From: Saururus chinensis
Taxonomy: Eukaryota; Streptophyta; Magnoliopsida; Piperales; Saururaceae
NCBI GenBank assembly: GCA_035235625.1
Contig: CP141141.1
Location: 15,249,968-15,313,967, forward strand
Direction: 5' to 3'
DNA length: 64,000 nucleotides
The notes under the pieces are model-generated. The model saw only the letters and a list, made by a program, of their open reading frames with translations, was not told the origin of the DNA and ran no database searches. Both the position numbers and the translations under genes were made by a program. Shown one piece after another: positions 1 through 11,913 of the stretch; the first letter of the stretch is position 1, and each line of letters begins with the position of its first letter.

Positions 1-2209
1 ATGTGTGACATCAGATATAATACGAACACCGATTTTGAACTCTTCATTTTGTGTGCATGATATCAAATTTAATACAAACTTTGATTTTGAACTTTCCATT
101 TTACATGTGTGACATCAAATTTAATACGAATTTTGATTTTACGAATTTCAATTTTTAATCAAAAGTAATTTAAAATTTTAGTTTGCATGTTTGCATGTAT
201 TACCATAACATTGGCCTGATCCAAATTAGTAGTAAAATATATTTTTATTCTAGCCTATACTCATCGGAGCACTGAAGCTCCATAGTGCATAGAGGAACAT
301 TGCAACTCTGGCACACATATGTCTCCGCTCCAGGATAGTTCTGAAAAAAGTATTAGTCCAATTTTTGTGTTTTGAACCATTAGCTCTAGTCAGTTCTTGA
401 GCCATAGTGTTATAGATACACTTGATTATGTAGGGCAAATGTAAATGTTGATACTTGATTCGTGGAGGATGTGAATAAACCATGAAACTTAAATGATTTT
501 GCATGTTGTGCATGTGTTATGAATTATAAATGAGTTCATATTATGATGCATAGGTGGTATGAATGTGAATATGAAATGCGATATAACTCATGATGTACAA
601 GTGTATATAATAGATATGTGATGTGTAAGATCTCTAACTTTAACCCGATTTAATTTTGATTTAATTATGTGAATTTTTGTGGTTTCGCTTGAATTGTCGG
701 TTTAATTTAATTTTTGGGGTTAAGGGTTAGTAATTATGGCTTAAATAAAGTTTATTTTTTACTTTTTATAAGTTTTAATGCCAAGCTTGATTTATCCAAT
801 TTTTAGGAATGTTATGGGATTTTGTTGTAATTTCTCTTAATTAAGGGTGTGGACCCCATCGTGGGCCCCATGTTCACATTGGACAGCGTGTGACCTACAT
901 AACCCCTAAGCTTCAATTATTTTATATGAGTGAGTTTTGGAATGATTAAATTCATTTTTAGCCCCAAAATAACCCTAATTAGCCACTTAAGGCATTTTTA
1001 CCCTATTTTACAACCCAATAGTTTGCAAACATAGCCCAAAACCTTACTATTTAAGGAAAAACCCTAGCCACTTACCCATTTGGGGAAGGACTGTGCAAGC
1101 GAGAAGGAGGTGTTCTACCCCTATTTCCCAAAGATGAAAAATGGATTAAGGTGTATTTCTAGTTTTAATCACCCCTAATCTCTTGATCTTGGTCGTAATC
1201 CTTCTTAATTTCGATTTAAAATCCTAAATGAGTAATTTTTATTTTTAACAGAAGGAAATCATAGATCTACCTATTTTCAAGTTGATTTAAGCTTATTAGT
1301 TAACTTTAATTAAGTTTTAAAATAACCCTAATTTTTGGGTAGGATTTCTTAAGGATTGAAGCTTCTTCATAAATCTAATGGCTTCATAGAGGTAAGGGAA
1401 TTTCATCTCGTGTGGTTTTACCCATTGGATTGCATGTTTGCAGGTTGATGTGGGTTCTTTCTTCATTTTGTGCTTTAATGGTGATTTGTTAAAAATATGT
1501 TATTTATGGCTATTTTCTTGTGATTAAGCATGAGAATGAATAGATCGATCATGTTGTAGGGTTAGTTTTTTATATTATGATATTCAATGGTGATTTTAGA
1601 ATTTATCTTTAATTTTTGAATGTTTTCGGTTTGAATTTTGAAAGGTTGAACACAAACTAGGAAATGGGCAAAAAGTGAGCTGTTAAAGACGTTTGAGCAG
1701 CCCAACAAGCGTTCAAACGGCCTGCCAAGCCAATTGAATGTCAACACAACATATTTGGGTTTTAGCTTATTTTTGTGTATTTTGGTCATTTCTGATTCTC
1801 TTCTCATAAGTCTAATTCTTATTGACTAAAATGTGTTAAAATTGCTACTTTAATTACATGAGAACCATCTTTAAATTATGATTTAGTTCAAGCATGATTA
1901 GGATTATACTTGTTTTATTTTAGTATGATATTCTACTTGTTTTAAATTCATGTTTGATGATGTATTAATAATATTCTTGATGATTCCAATAGGTTTTGAA
2001 CGTGATTATGTATATATGCTCGCACATGTTATATTGATTTAGGGAGAATTATGTTTCACATGTTTTAGTGTAAGTATAGTGTAAGGTCCCTGATTTTCTA
2101 CGATTTTCTGGGTTTTTTCTGCCATTTTTCTGGTCATTTTCGGCAGGAAAATGTGACATTTCAGCGTATGTGTATTTATATATTTTCTCCGTATTTATAC
2201 CCGTAGAGT

Positions 2210-4225
2210 CGGGTGTGGGGCTTAGTCGCGGGCCACGGGCCTTGCTGTGCGCTTACGGCGCAAATTTTGGAGGTATATCGCGTAACTAGTGAGTTAACGC
2301 GCATTGGGGATATAAGTAGAAAAAAAAAGAGAGAACAGATAAAACATCGGGCTCGGCCCGATCCAGGAATGTGTGAACAGTACTGCCGCCCCCCCTTTTC
2401 GTCGGTCCCTCGTGCCCGGCCGCCGGTGGGCCAGTGGGCCACCGCACCGGCTCCGCCCCGGCCGTGCGATGGCAGGGGAGCCGCCGTCCCGGCCCCACGG
2501 CCTCTCCGTCGCTCTGCCCCGACTTTTCCCGATTAGCTGCCCTTTTTGTTTTGATTTGATTCCGCCGCCGCCGTGAACCGGCGAGGGCCGGCCGGCCGCC
2601 CACGGCTCCACCATGGGCCGGCGACGGCGGGAGGACACCCCTCCCGGCCCTGTGGGCCTCCGTTCCGCTGCCTTGCCCTCTTTCCCCCTCTCAGCCCTGT
2701 TGTGGCCGAAGCTCTGTTTGGACGATTTTGTGGCCGCTGGCGGCGAGCCACGACCGACTGTGCTCCGTCCGGCCCGGCCTTGGTCTGGCGATGGTAATTG
2801 GTGACCTTTCCCGGCCCAATTTTGCCTCTGCCCAGCTGTACAGCTCCGGCCTCTCCTCCTTTTTTCACTGTTCCGAGCTCCATTCGTTCCCTATGTCAGT
2901 CACCATCGTGGGCTGACAACGGCCACCAAGACCCCGATTCGGCCTTCCTCCAGCCTCGCCTTGCTCCGGCGAAGGCAGTGGACTACCCTACCCAGCCTGG
3001 TTCCATCCCCTCTGCCGTCCTCTGCTCCGCCCAGTCCGATTTGCGCGGTACTGTGGGTGGATTTTCCAATGGGCTGGCACCGCCATCGTTGGCGGGTGAG
3101 GGTGACTTGACCACCGTGGGCTCTGCCCCGGCCTGGCGATGGCCCAGGGACGGCCCCACCCACCTGGACCGGTTCAGCCTCCGTCTCTCCTTTGCTCAGT
3201 TCGGTCGTCCCCTATATTTGGTCTATGTCCGTTTTGGACGTTGTGACTGACGTTATTAGACGGACTCCGGATTTGATTTGGTGGACCTTAGTTCGGCTCC
3301 GCCCTGGCCCGATGATGCCAATGGGCCACCCCTCCTGGCCTTGTTCAGCCTTGCGGCCCATAGCTGCAGCTAGTTCCGCCTTACCGGCATGTGTGCTGTT
3401 GACCCCTCTTGCCCATTTTATGCCGTCGGTACCGGACGGCCTCTGGCAAGAGTTTGTATGACTTCCCCTGACAGAAGGTGGACGAGTTCACCTATACAGG
3501 CCTTGGCCAGTGACGGCCTCATAGCCTTTGCTCGACCGTGACCCTCCCCTTGCTCTCTGTCGTGTGAGATGCACAGCCACCCGCACCATGAGTATTGGTT
3601 GTGGGTGGCGATCGGCGATGTCGCCGCTCAGATTAGCTACCGCTAGGGCCTTAGCCCTGTTGGCTTTTGTGGGCCTTGGGTCATCTCCATTCAGCCCTCT
3701 CCCCCGCCCTTTGGGCTGCGTGCGCATGTAGCCACGCGTGTACTTCTGGCTTTAGGCGCCGCATTCGTGCCGCCTAACCATCGGTTGGCTTTGCCACCGA
3801 GTGGAGTTGACCACTAGAGCTGTCCTCCACCTCTCCTTTGTTCTCAAGCGTTGCCCTACGCTCTCCACCCGTATGTGGGCCTTTGTTGACCGAAATCGTC
3901 GCCGTTGGCTGCTGTCCACGGCCGATTTCGATGTCTTGTGGCCAGCTGAGTACGTCTTAGCCACCGGCCGATCTTCAGTGAGTACACCCTTGACATCTGA
4001 TCGCACCGCCACATATGTTGGCACGATATTTCTCCTGGCCGCCCTAGTGTGCCGCCGTAGATCGCGGGTTTTACCGCATTGATTTCTGACATCCTGTTTG
4101 GCCTTGATAGTTTCGGCACATCCTAAAATCCTCGGGACAGCAGCTCTCTCAACTAGGCAACGGTTTTGACCGCCAACTCCGCCGCCGACGCTGCCACTGT
4201 CGTGTGCTCGCCATCGAACGTCATG
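2210..4225 (+). other. GC-rich domain of B1, with no supported gene
   Basis: This block is strikingly GC-rich beside the AT-rich DNA around it. It contains several chance-open frames, the longest plus-strand one at 2798-3250. The frames overlap on both strands, lack any recognisable domain and are rich in Pro/Arg/Ala, as GC-rich non-coding DNA produces. The corresponding part of B2 (about 49899-51540) is also GC-rich, so this is a family property and not a captured gene that I can identify. Confidence 0.5.
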
Positions 4226-4419
4226 ATTACGAGGTAGGGGAGCTTTGAACTCGTAAATTCATGAAGCATGCTTTGAATGAGTAGCAGCATGCTAGGATTG
4301 TATGATTCCATGCTTGGATGTTAAGTAACAATCCGATTGCATGATGTGCGTGTAAGCATGATTGTATGGTATGATTGATATGCATGAGATGTATGCACGT
4401 TTTATGGATGTGGATTATG

Positions 4420-4645
4420 TATGCGCTGGCGATGGCTAGCAAATATGTCAGTATGCTACGTATGAATTATGCATGTGCTAGTGATGGCTAGCGTGCATGT
4501 TTGAAGTATGTATGAATGTGTGTGCATGTGCTAGTGATGACTAGCGTGTACATTTGATGTATGCATGTGCTAGTGATGGCTAGCGTGCATGTTTGACGTA
4601 TGTATGAATGTGTGTATGTGCTAGTGATGGCTAGCGTGCGTGTTT
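4420..4645 (+). repeat. Irregular tandem array (GCTAGTGATGGCTAGCGTGC unit) in B1
   Basis: At least five copies of a CTAGTGATGGCTAGCGTG-type word occur near 4421, 4475, 4529, 4568 and 4619, joined by TG-rich spacers. Spacing varies between about 39 and 54 bp. The word GCTAGTGATGGCTAGC is itself partly palindromic. Confidence 0.7.
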
Positions 4646-5390
4646 GTAAGTTATGTATGTATGACTATACGTGTATGTTATATGTATGTGTGAACATACG
4701 TATGTATGATGACTATTGCTTATGATATGGTTACGTGTAAGTGTATGTGGGCAGAGGTATGGGCGATGGACAGTAAGAGGTAACAGAGACTTTGTCTGAA
4801 TTTGGATGCGGTTGTGTAAGCGTATGACAGAGGATATGAGTATGACGGGCAAAGATTAGAATGGATCAGTTTGGGGTGGATTGTATGTTGGTGGATTATC
4901 AGACAATAAGAGTGTTCATAATTGTACAAGCATAACGTACATATTATGAAGTGAAAAGTAAGCATAATAAGTGAGATATAAGTAAGAGGGCGACAACTGG
5001 GTTGGCTCGGAGGAGCGATATTTGAGGATGTCAGTGTAAGCTGATTTGGCCATAAGATGGATGGCGAAGTGTGTAAGACTGTAAGTGTTTGTTGTACGAT
5101 GAGTTTTGTCCATGATGTGGAGGGGTAAGTGAAGTCTGTTGCCCTGACGAACTTGGGTTTCGGATCGGGCTCAGCTTCAGTTTGATTAGTCGAGGACTGT
5201 GAGTTTGTGTGGCATAATTATACCGCATAATGTACTTAATTCAAACTTGAATTATAAGCACATCTAATGATAGTGTTGTGAGTTTGAGATCTGAGGGTTC
5301 GACAGATTAATTTCCGTGTTTGAGCTGGCCGCTAATGAGTCGGCCGAGCATTTATCATGTCTTGCCATGGTATTTATCTTGCGGGATGTT

Positions 5391-5645
5391 GTCTGTGTGC
5401 TGTGTAGAGCACCGGACGTCTGATGCTCTGCTGAGAGCGATGTTGTTTCTGATTCAGTCTGCGTGCTGTATTAGCCCAGACGTTTGATGCTCTATTGAGA
5501 GCGATGTACGTTTTTGACTTTGTCTGTGTGCTGTATGAAGCCTAGACGTCTGATGCTCTGCTAAGAGCGACGTATGTTTCTGATTTGGTCTATGTGCTGT
5601 GTAAGCCCAGACGTCTGATGCTCTGTTGAGAGCATTGTATGATTT
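5391..5645 (+). repeat. Four-unit ~65-bp tandem array in B1
   Basis: Four units start near 5391, 5457, 5522 and 5588. Each runs from GTCTGTGTGCTGT through GACGTCTGATGCTCTG to GAGAGCGATGT. The homologous place in B2 (about 52555-52610) has a single unit, so the array arose by local amplification after the copies separated. Confidence 0.8.
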
Positions 5646-5704
5646 TGCCCTAGAGTGGCACTGTATGTTTCTGCCCAAGTGGCACTGTATGTTTTCTGCC
5701 CAAG

Positions 5705-5820
5705 AGTGGCGTTGGCACTATAAGACCCATTATGGTGGGCAATTCTATGGCACTATAAGACCCATTATGGTGGGCGATTCTCTGGCACTATAAGACCCAT
5801 TATGGTGGGCAACTGTATGA
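5705..5820 (+). repeat. Three-unit ~36-bp tandem array in B1
   Basis: Three near-identical copies of TGGCACTATAAGACCCATTA followed by TGGTGGGC lie in a row. They follow 'GAGTGGCACTGTATG' half-units at 5650-5710. The AGTGGCACTGTATG half-units also occur in B2 near 52690-52745. Confidence 0.75.
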
Positions 5821-6039
5821 CCCCTTATGTGTGGGTGTTTATGTTTGCACGCTCAGGTAAGTAGTATCATGGATCTACTCTTACCTGTTTGATCCAGTGC
5901 CCCATGAGCATTGGTGTGCCTTACCTTCGGAAAAGTCCATGGCGTCTAGTCACTCCCCAGAGGTTAAGGTGTTGCCCCAGTGGCATTTTTTTCCTTTTCG
6001 ACGCTGGAGCCTATTAGTTGTAATGAGCTTCAATGGTAA

Positions 6040-6400
6040 TTGATATGTGTACGATTATGTGTATGAGTACGACTGTATGAGTGTGAGTACGACTGTATGT
6101 GTATGAGCAGGACTCTAAGAGTATGTATGAGCAGGACTCTAAGAGTGTGTATGAGCAGGACTGTAAGTGTATGAGTATGAGCACGACTGTAAGAGTATGA
6201 GTACGATTCAGAGAATATGTTTCTGAGTAAGACAGTAAGTATGATTTTGTGCAGACTGTACGAGTAAGGTCGTACAAGTCTGATTGTACAAGTAAGGTTG
6301 TACATGTATGTGTAAGCTGTATGAGTAAGCATACGATTGTACGAGTAAGGTCGTACAAGTATGCATATGTTGTGTGAGTATGCGTACGGTGGTACAAGTA
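6040..6400 (+). repeat. Cryptically simple GTATGAGTACGA-type array in B1
   Basis: Degenerate repeats of GTATGAGTACGACTGTA and GTACGAGTAAGGTCGTACAAG fill this stretch, giving artificial open frames rich in Tyr/Ser/Thr/His on the minus strand. GTACGAGTAAGGTCGTAC contains an inverted GTAC(G) core. B2 has a related but differently expanded stretch at about 52965-53240. Confidence 0.65.
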
Positions 6401-7714
6401 AGTTTTATGACCCTGGATAAGGGTATTTGTGTAAGTTGATTGGATATTATGATTTTGGCACGATGGTGCCTTCGGTATGTCTGTGGCATGATGGTGCCTT
6501 TGTTATGATCGTATGTGTTTGAGCATGTTATGATTATGTTATGTTGACTGCTTCATGTTTGAGTTGCGTGACGCATGTGATTATGAACTTATGGAGTTCA
6601 CCGTTTGGGTTTTCCCCTACTGGGTATTTTCCTACTGAGTATGAAAATACTCACCACCCTACTTTTTAGCCCCGTTGTACGGGATGTTTTGAAGGTTGTG
6701 CAGAGAGCTCCTGGAGATGGACGCTCGGTTCAGCGGTGGATTGATTCCCGTTGACTCAGGTATCTGCTTGATTCATTGCGAGTTTATTTGTGCCATGATC
6801 TCCTGTATTGGGTGAGATGAGAAGTTAGATGTTTATCTGGACTTTCGTTTGGATCAGTCAGTGGACTGTTATGGGACTTGCACTCAGGGATGCCTGGGAG
6901 TGATTTGTATTTAAAAGTCTATGATCATAGCAATTTATTCGTGTGTGTTTTCGAGTAGCGCCTGAGGATATTTGATTTGGCAGTACGATGTTTAACCGTA
7001 CGATGTTTTAAATTATAAACTGTTTATACAGGTTTTGATTTTATCGTTTTGACTCCGATTTATGGAAAAAAAATTTTTATGAGTTTTAAGAAAAAGGGAT
7101 GAAAAATCTCAGGCGTTACATATAGATATGTATACTTGTCTAGGTCTAGTATGATGTTATATTTGTCTTGAACTCGTATTTCGATATTTTTTTTACCCAT
7201 TCGCTCCATGATTTTAGTTAGATAGGACTATAATAAATTATAGATGCCTACATACATACCATTTATTATAGCTTGTTCATGTTTCACATGTTTTAGCTTA
7301 GGTTTTGACCACTATTACTTATGTACACTCTTGCATAGACTTGAATATTTAATGTGACACAAATGGATCATGTTTCATGCACATATGGACTAATTTGAGC
7401 ATATTTACTCATATTTGGACTCATTTATCATTTGCTCACATATGTACCATATTGCATGCACCATCAAAATGATTTACAAATAAGATTAATCATGATTAGT
7501 CGTGATCGATTGATTGGATGTTGGATTAGTCAATTGGAGGCTTATTGAATCAGATTTGGGTCCGAAAGGACATATTTTTATTTTGCGTTCCTTTGAGAAT
7601 GTGGTACCTCCCCGGGTTGAGATGAAATAATTTGCTTATGTGAGCTTATTTGATGAGTTATATAGACCCTCAGAATCTAGGATGATATGTCCATGTACAC
7701 TAGCCTACTACACT

Positions 7715-7945
7715 ACTCTAGTTTTCCTTTCAAGGAATTCAGACTTTCCCTTGCCAGGTTAGTCCTGGGTGAACAGGTTGCTCCATTTTTCCTTCTTAGA
7801 ATTTGGACCTTCCCCACCAAGGATTTCCCGGGTGAGCAAGGGTACCTTCTCAATTAAGGAACCTACCTAAACTACTCTAGTATTCCTTTTATAGGAATTC
7901 AAACCTCCCCAGTTAGGGATTGTGCTGAGCGAGCAGATTGATTGC
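7715..7945 (+). repeat. Three imperfect ~75-85 bp repeats in A1
   Basis: A segment carrying 'AAGGAATTCAGACTTTCCC', then a GGGTGAGCAG/GGTGAACAGG word, recurs three times (near 7733, 7795 and 7885). A2 has a similar two-unit structure near 47590-47720, so the repeat sits at a conserved place in family A. Confidence 0.55.
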
Positions 7946-8249
7946 CTTTTCAATTGTAAAACATTCACCATTGATTTGTTACATATGTATAGGAGATAAT
8001 GCTCATTGACACGGGTTGTGTAGGAACAATGAAGCTTATTTTACACATATGATTATAGTATGATTTGCATTGCTATGTAAGATGGTGTGTAGTTGATGCA
8101 GTTGATATTGTAGAGTGAATATTTTTTGAGCAATGATTATGCATGAGTTTATATTGAGAATGATCCATGCATGATGTGATTATGGTAATGGGTTTCATAT
8201 GGTTACACATGAGGTGTATATATGTTATGAGCTCTATTTGAACCCATGA

Positions 8250-8560
8250 TACACAGGTGGTATGAATTGTGCTGATGGAATGTGGGTTATAGCATAATAT
8301 CAGGTGGCATGGCTATGTATTGATGATATATGTTATATAGCATGATATGCAGGTGGTATGAGTATGTGTTGATAAAATATGTTATATATAACATGATATG
8401 CAAGTTGCATGAGTATGTGTTGATGAAATATATTGTATATAGTATGATGTACAGATGGCAGGCATTGTGTTGATGAGATATATTATCGATAGCATAACAT
8501 GCAGGTGGCATGAGTATATGTTATGGAATGTAAATTATGACATGATGCACATGTGGTATG
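8250..8560 (+). repeat. ~50-bp tandem array in A1
   Basis: About six units built around CAGGTGGCATGAGTATGTGT lie near 8253, 8301, 8349, 8401, 8452 and 8502. Arrays of different unit sequence sit at the same relative place in A3 (18388-18650) and A2 (47104-47360). Confidence 0.7.
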
Positions 8561-9710
8561 ATTATGTGTGATTGTTTCATGGTGAATGGGTATAATGAAT
8601 GATTATGAGATGAATGTTATATTGATTATGTTTGTGATGTCATTATAAATTTACTTTATGTATAAAAACCCTTACTGAACTTTGACTCACCCATCTTTAT
8701 TTTGTGTTTTATTTTAGGGCTACATGTCATGTCATGTAGGTTGTTTGGATGGGCTCTATGTTTAGCATGTGGATAGTACAGATTATTGAGAAGGGATTTA
8801 TAGAGATGCTGGGTTTATATGTTGTTTTGATAACATGTTATATATATATATATATATATACTTGACTTTATTTCAAACTCTTGTTAATCATTGTTGGCTT
8901 AAACTCTATTTAGCTATTGTTGGCTTAGACTTTATTTTAGCCATGTGTAGGCTTATTATGACTAACATGTGGGTATGTGTAGACTAATATTTTAATTAGT
9001 AGTTATTTCTTTGCTCATTTTACCTTTGTACAAAGTATACATGCGCAACTTCGTAGTGTTCTACTCAAAGTTGGGTTAAGTTTTTACAATCCAATTATAC
9101 TTCGTCGTGCCGCAAATCGCTTCCTCCTTGGACAGGGTTTGGCTCAGGGGTGGCATATGCCATGTCATGACATGATGCTTGTTTAAATTGATTTTGATGG
9201 GAATAATGCATGTGGTGTTATAATGAGCTTATGTTTTATTTTAAAACCCTTATTGAGCTAAGTTCACCCCTCTTTTGTTTATAATTTTGTTTTGGGATTA
9301 TATGTAGTGTCATACAGGTGCTCATGATGGATTGTATCACCAGTTTGAGGATGAGTAATTACAGGTATGAGGGACAAGGCTAGTTATTTTGTCATGTTTA
9401 GACTTATGACATGATTATGTTAATGTTGGAACATATTACTTTTATGTTATGGATAGCTTATGATGGCTTTAAACATAATGTAGCCTTAGGGCTTGTAACT
9501 AATTATTTTATGTGTTGTTGTGGGTGTGATGATAAACTAAGTGAGACTTAATTATTATCCCTTTTTCTTTTTGTTACATGCTTTTGTACAAAGAATATGT
9601 ATTGTGTACTTTGATAAGAACCCCTTTTAGGGTAATCTTCTGCTTTGTCGCATATTGTCTCACTACCCTAAACCGGATTTGAGTCAAAGGGGTTGTAGCG
9701 GGGTGAGACA

Positions 9711-10217
9711 CTATATATATTTTGGGATTTTTTTTCCATCTATAGCCCTTCCCTCTTCCCTCTTGTTGGCTCGAGGGAGGGAATCTACTAACTTTTTTTT
9801 TAATAGGCCTAAGTTGTAAATCAAGTTGCGCTTTCAAATCTTTAATAGAGAAAGCCCATAGATGAGAAGTTCGAAGTAGTAATTTACTTTGTTAGTGGAA
9901 ACTATATTTTATTTGTCTAAAATTATTTTATTAAAATACATGTATGTTTTATCACAAAGTATATAGAAACCATTAATTTTATTTAGCAATTAGTTTGATC
10001 CCCTTTCATACAACCATAACCTACACATAAGTAAGTTACAAATCCTACAAGGCAGTCAGACCCATTTATGTTTGTAAAACAATTTATTTAAACCATGATT
10101 GCTTCATCAACCAAACCATGTTGCAATAGGCCCCCTACTTCATGCAACCACCATATGCCACATGCATGCATAAGTAATATATTGAATTTATCTTAATTAC
10201 TATTATTAATTTTATAT

Positions 10218-10260
<43 letters not shown>

Positions 10261-10495
10261 TTTAAAATATAAAATTTTTGGCCCCTCATTTTACTTTTAA
10301 AATAGTATATATAGAGATGTTATTACTATGCACCCGATGTATGTGCATCGAGCGCATATTGGCCGCTTGATTTGGATTGCACAACCAATATTTTACATGC
10401 CAGGTGGGTTTCCGGATGACAATCTCTCAGCTCTCATATGTGTCTATTGCATATTAACTATTTTCTAAATATAAGTGCATCGAGTCCGAGCGTAT
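9711..10495. other. AT-rich intergenic DNA with a (TA)19 microsatellite
   Basis: No gene is visible. A perfect TA run occupies 10221-10258. Two related words, GTGCATCGAGCGCATATT (about 10351) and GTGCATCGAGTCCGAGCG (about 10470), lie about 120 bp apart in direct orientation. They may be a remnant of a small repeat, but I could not define ends. Confidence 0.5.
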
Positions 10496-10692
10496 ATTAA
10501 GTATTTCCTACTATCTCAAAATAATAATTTTATTTAACAAAAAAAATTATTTTATATTAATAAGTTTATTTTGTTAAATTTAAGAGATTATGTACATAAA
10601 AAAAAGTATCGTAGGCTTTTTTTTATTCTATTAAATATAAATTTTATTAATTAATAAAAATTATTAATTTTTAAATATAACTATTAATAAAA
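10496..10692. mobile_element. Decayed MITE-like AT-rich repeat
   Basis: The segment near 10610-10690 (TTTATTCTATTAAATATAAA... then TTAATTTTTAAATATAACTA) closely resembles 36905-36985, which ends the better preserved MITE-like element upstream of GRXS17. Terminal repeats here are poorly preserved, so the boundaries are approximate. Confidence 0.35.
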
Positions 10693-10799
10693 AAAAAAGG
10701 GTGAAAGTATATCCCTTTCTTCCTATCTTTAATGTAGCATCGATAAAGTAAAGTAGCATAACAAAAAAATAGACGCAAGCGTACGTAGCTCCTAATTGG

Positions 10800-10806
10800 A
10801 CGTGGC
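10800..10806 (+). promoter_or_regulatory. ABRE/G-box-like ACGTGGC upstream of the RMA gene
   Basis: ACGTGGC lies about 190 bp upstream of the proposed 5' UTR intron donor of the RMA-like gene, where the DNA changes from AT-rich to mixed composition, as plant promoters often do. The motif is the core bound by plant bZIP factors. Its use here is inference from position alone. Confidence 0.3.
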
Positions 10807-10989
10807 GGGTGGCCCGAGGTAGTCTGACAGAACGCTGCCCTCGCCCTTTCTCTTCCTTCCCTGAGGCCTGCCTGAGAAAGGGCGAATGAGTGGAACAAAG
10901 TCGAGGAAAAGCCTCTCTCCCTCCCTCTGTCCATTTTTAACAAGCTCTTGATACGAAGACGCCCCCATCAACTCATCTCCCGGCCCTCG

Positions 10990-11870
10990 GTAGGCATTTT
11001 CTGCAATCCATCTTCTTGGTTCTTTCTTTCGTTCTTTAGTTCTGATCTTTTCAGGCAAATTTCGTAGTTTTTGTTCTCCTTCACGGAGAAAATTTGACTA
11101 CTTGTTGTGGTGTTGTATCTTCATGCCTTCATTGGAATTCAAATCTGCAAAACTCCCAATTGAGTATCTTTCCTTAGTAGCAAAAATCATATTCCTGTTG
11201 TTTTTCATTTTTGTTCATAACGTGTTGCAACTGATTGCCCGCTACGATGAGGTTTTCTGAATTGACGGGTCTGCTTTCTTTGGTGGAGTCAATCCCTGTA
11301 GGTGCAGAAACCAATCTCTTTCTCTCTATCTGGTCTATTTTCTTTTCTGTTCTTTTTCTGTACCGCTATTTTTCCTCTGTTTGTTGAGCACATTTCCCTG
11401 CATTTACTGTTTTTAGAATCTAAATAGTAACTGATTTCATCTGCAAACCTCTCTCGTTTATCTCCGTTGTTGTTATTTCTGTTCTATTTCGTCGGATTCT
11501 TCCTTTCCCTCCCCACAATACTATCTGGCGCAAACTCTAAAATCCCATTAAATTTTCGTCTCTTCTGGTTTTTCTCACACGCTCATGATTCCTGCTACTC
11601 CTTCCGTCTGGCATTTCTCAAGTGGGTCTCTCCCCTTCTTGGTTTTTTTTGCCATGTTTTCATCCCTCCTCTGCCTTTTGGTCCTTCGTTGGTAGCGTAT
11701 GGTTGAAACAAGAGAAGGGTTCAGACATGTCTTTCCAAATTTTTCTCATAATATAGATTGTTTTGGCTCAATGTTGGACAATGAAATTTCTTGCTTGCTG
11801 CATCTAAGTTTTATCTGATATGTAATTGTTAGACATTGTTTCTGATTCATTTCTCTTTACCTTTCTTTAG
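10990..11870 (+). other. Probable 5' UTR intron of the RMA-like gene
   Basis: A strong acceptor, CTTTCTTTAG, ends at 11870, only 43 bp before the start codon, and the DNA before it is T-rich like plant introns. The best upstream donor I see is CTCG|GTAGGC at 10990; another possible donor is near 11299. Known plant RMA genes can carry leader introns. The acceptor is more secure than the donor. Confidence 0.35.
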
Positions 11871-11913
11871 GTTGAAAAATATAGAACCCATTTCATAATA
11901 CCCAGGGCCGCTA

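Larger units (their letters stand above)
2080..7120 (+). mobile_element. Family-B LTR-like element B1 (5.0 kb), nested in A1
   Basis: It begins TGTAAGGTCCCTGATTTT at 2080 and ends CTCAGGCGTTACA at 7120. It is flanked by the exact target duplication TATAG (2075-2079 and 7121-7125). Internal order: an AT-rich head, a GC-rich domain (about 2210-4225), TG-rich tandem arrays (about 4420-6400), then an AT-rich tail. No retroelement protein motif is visible in any frame. The same head and tail recur in B2 (45219-53847) and, on the minus strand, in fragments near 40627-42170. It is the youngest layer of the nest. It is either a giant solo LTR or a non-coding element. Confidence 0.83.
624..9172 (+). 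mobile_element. Family-A LTR-like element A1, nested in A0 and split by B1
   Basis: It begins TGTAAGATCTC at 624 and ends ATGTCATGACA at 9172. It is bracketed by an exact 5-bp target duplication TGATG (619-623 and 9173-9177). Removing B1 and its duplicated target leaves about 3.5 kb. The order of landmarks matches A3 and A2: a TATA-like TATTTAA at 1049-1055, an octamer-pair block near 1691-1739, a block around 7560-7640 with the words CCGAAAGGACAT, a tandem array at 8250-8560, and the tail. TG...CA ends with a 5-bp target duplication indicate integrase-mediated insertion of an LTR unit. There is no coding capacity and no second LTR is visible inside, so a giant solo LTR is the simplest reading. 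Confidence 0.82.
1..9710 (+). mobile_element. Outer family-A LTR-like element (A0), 5' end beyond window, interrupted by A1
   Basis: The sequence at 1-618 and 9173-9710 appears to be one family-A copy split by a second insertion. The tail at 9173-9710 follows the same order as the tails of A1 and A3: a '...TTGAGCTAAGTTCACCCCTCTTTT' type block, then a 'TTTTGGG' block, then a terminal GGGTGAGACA at 9701-9710. The start lies left of the window, so its own target duplication cannot be tested. No coding region is visible. It is a non-coding fossil of an LTR-type element. Confidence 0.5.

Noticed and set aside
2798-3250. 150-codon plus-strand open frame in the GC-rich domain of B1
   Set aside because: It overlaps other open frames on both strands, has no recognisable domain, and B2 shows no matching frame that I can see; GC-rich non-coding DNA gives such frames by chance.
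10671-11058. Minus-strand open frames upstream of the RMA gene
   Set aside because: They lie in the RMA promoter/leader region, have no domain, and overlap each other in two frames.
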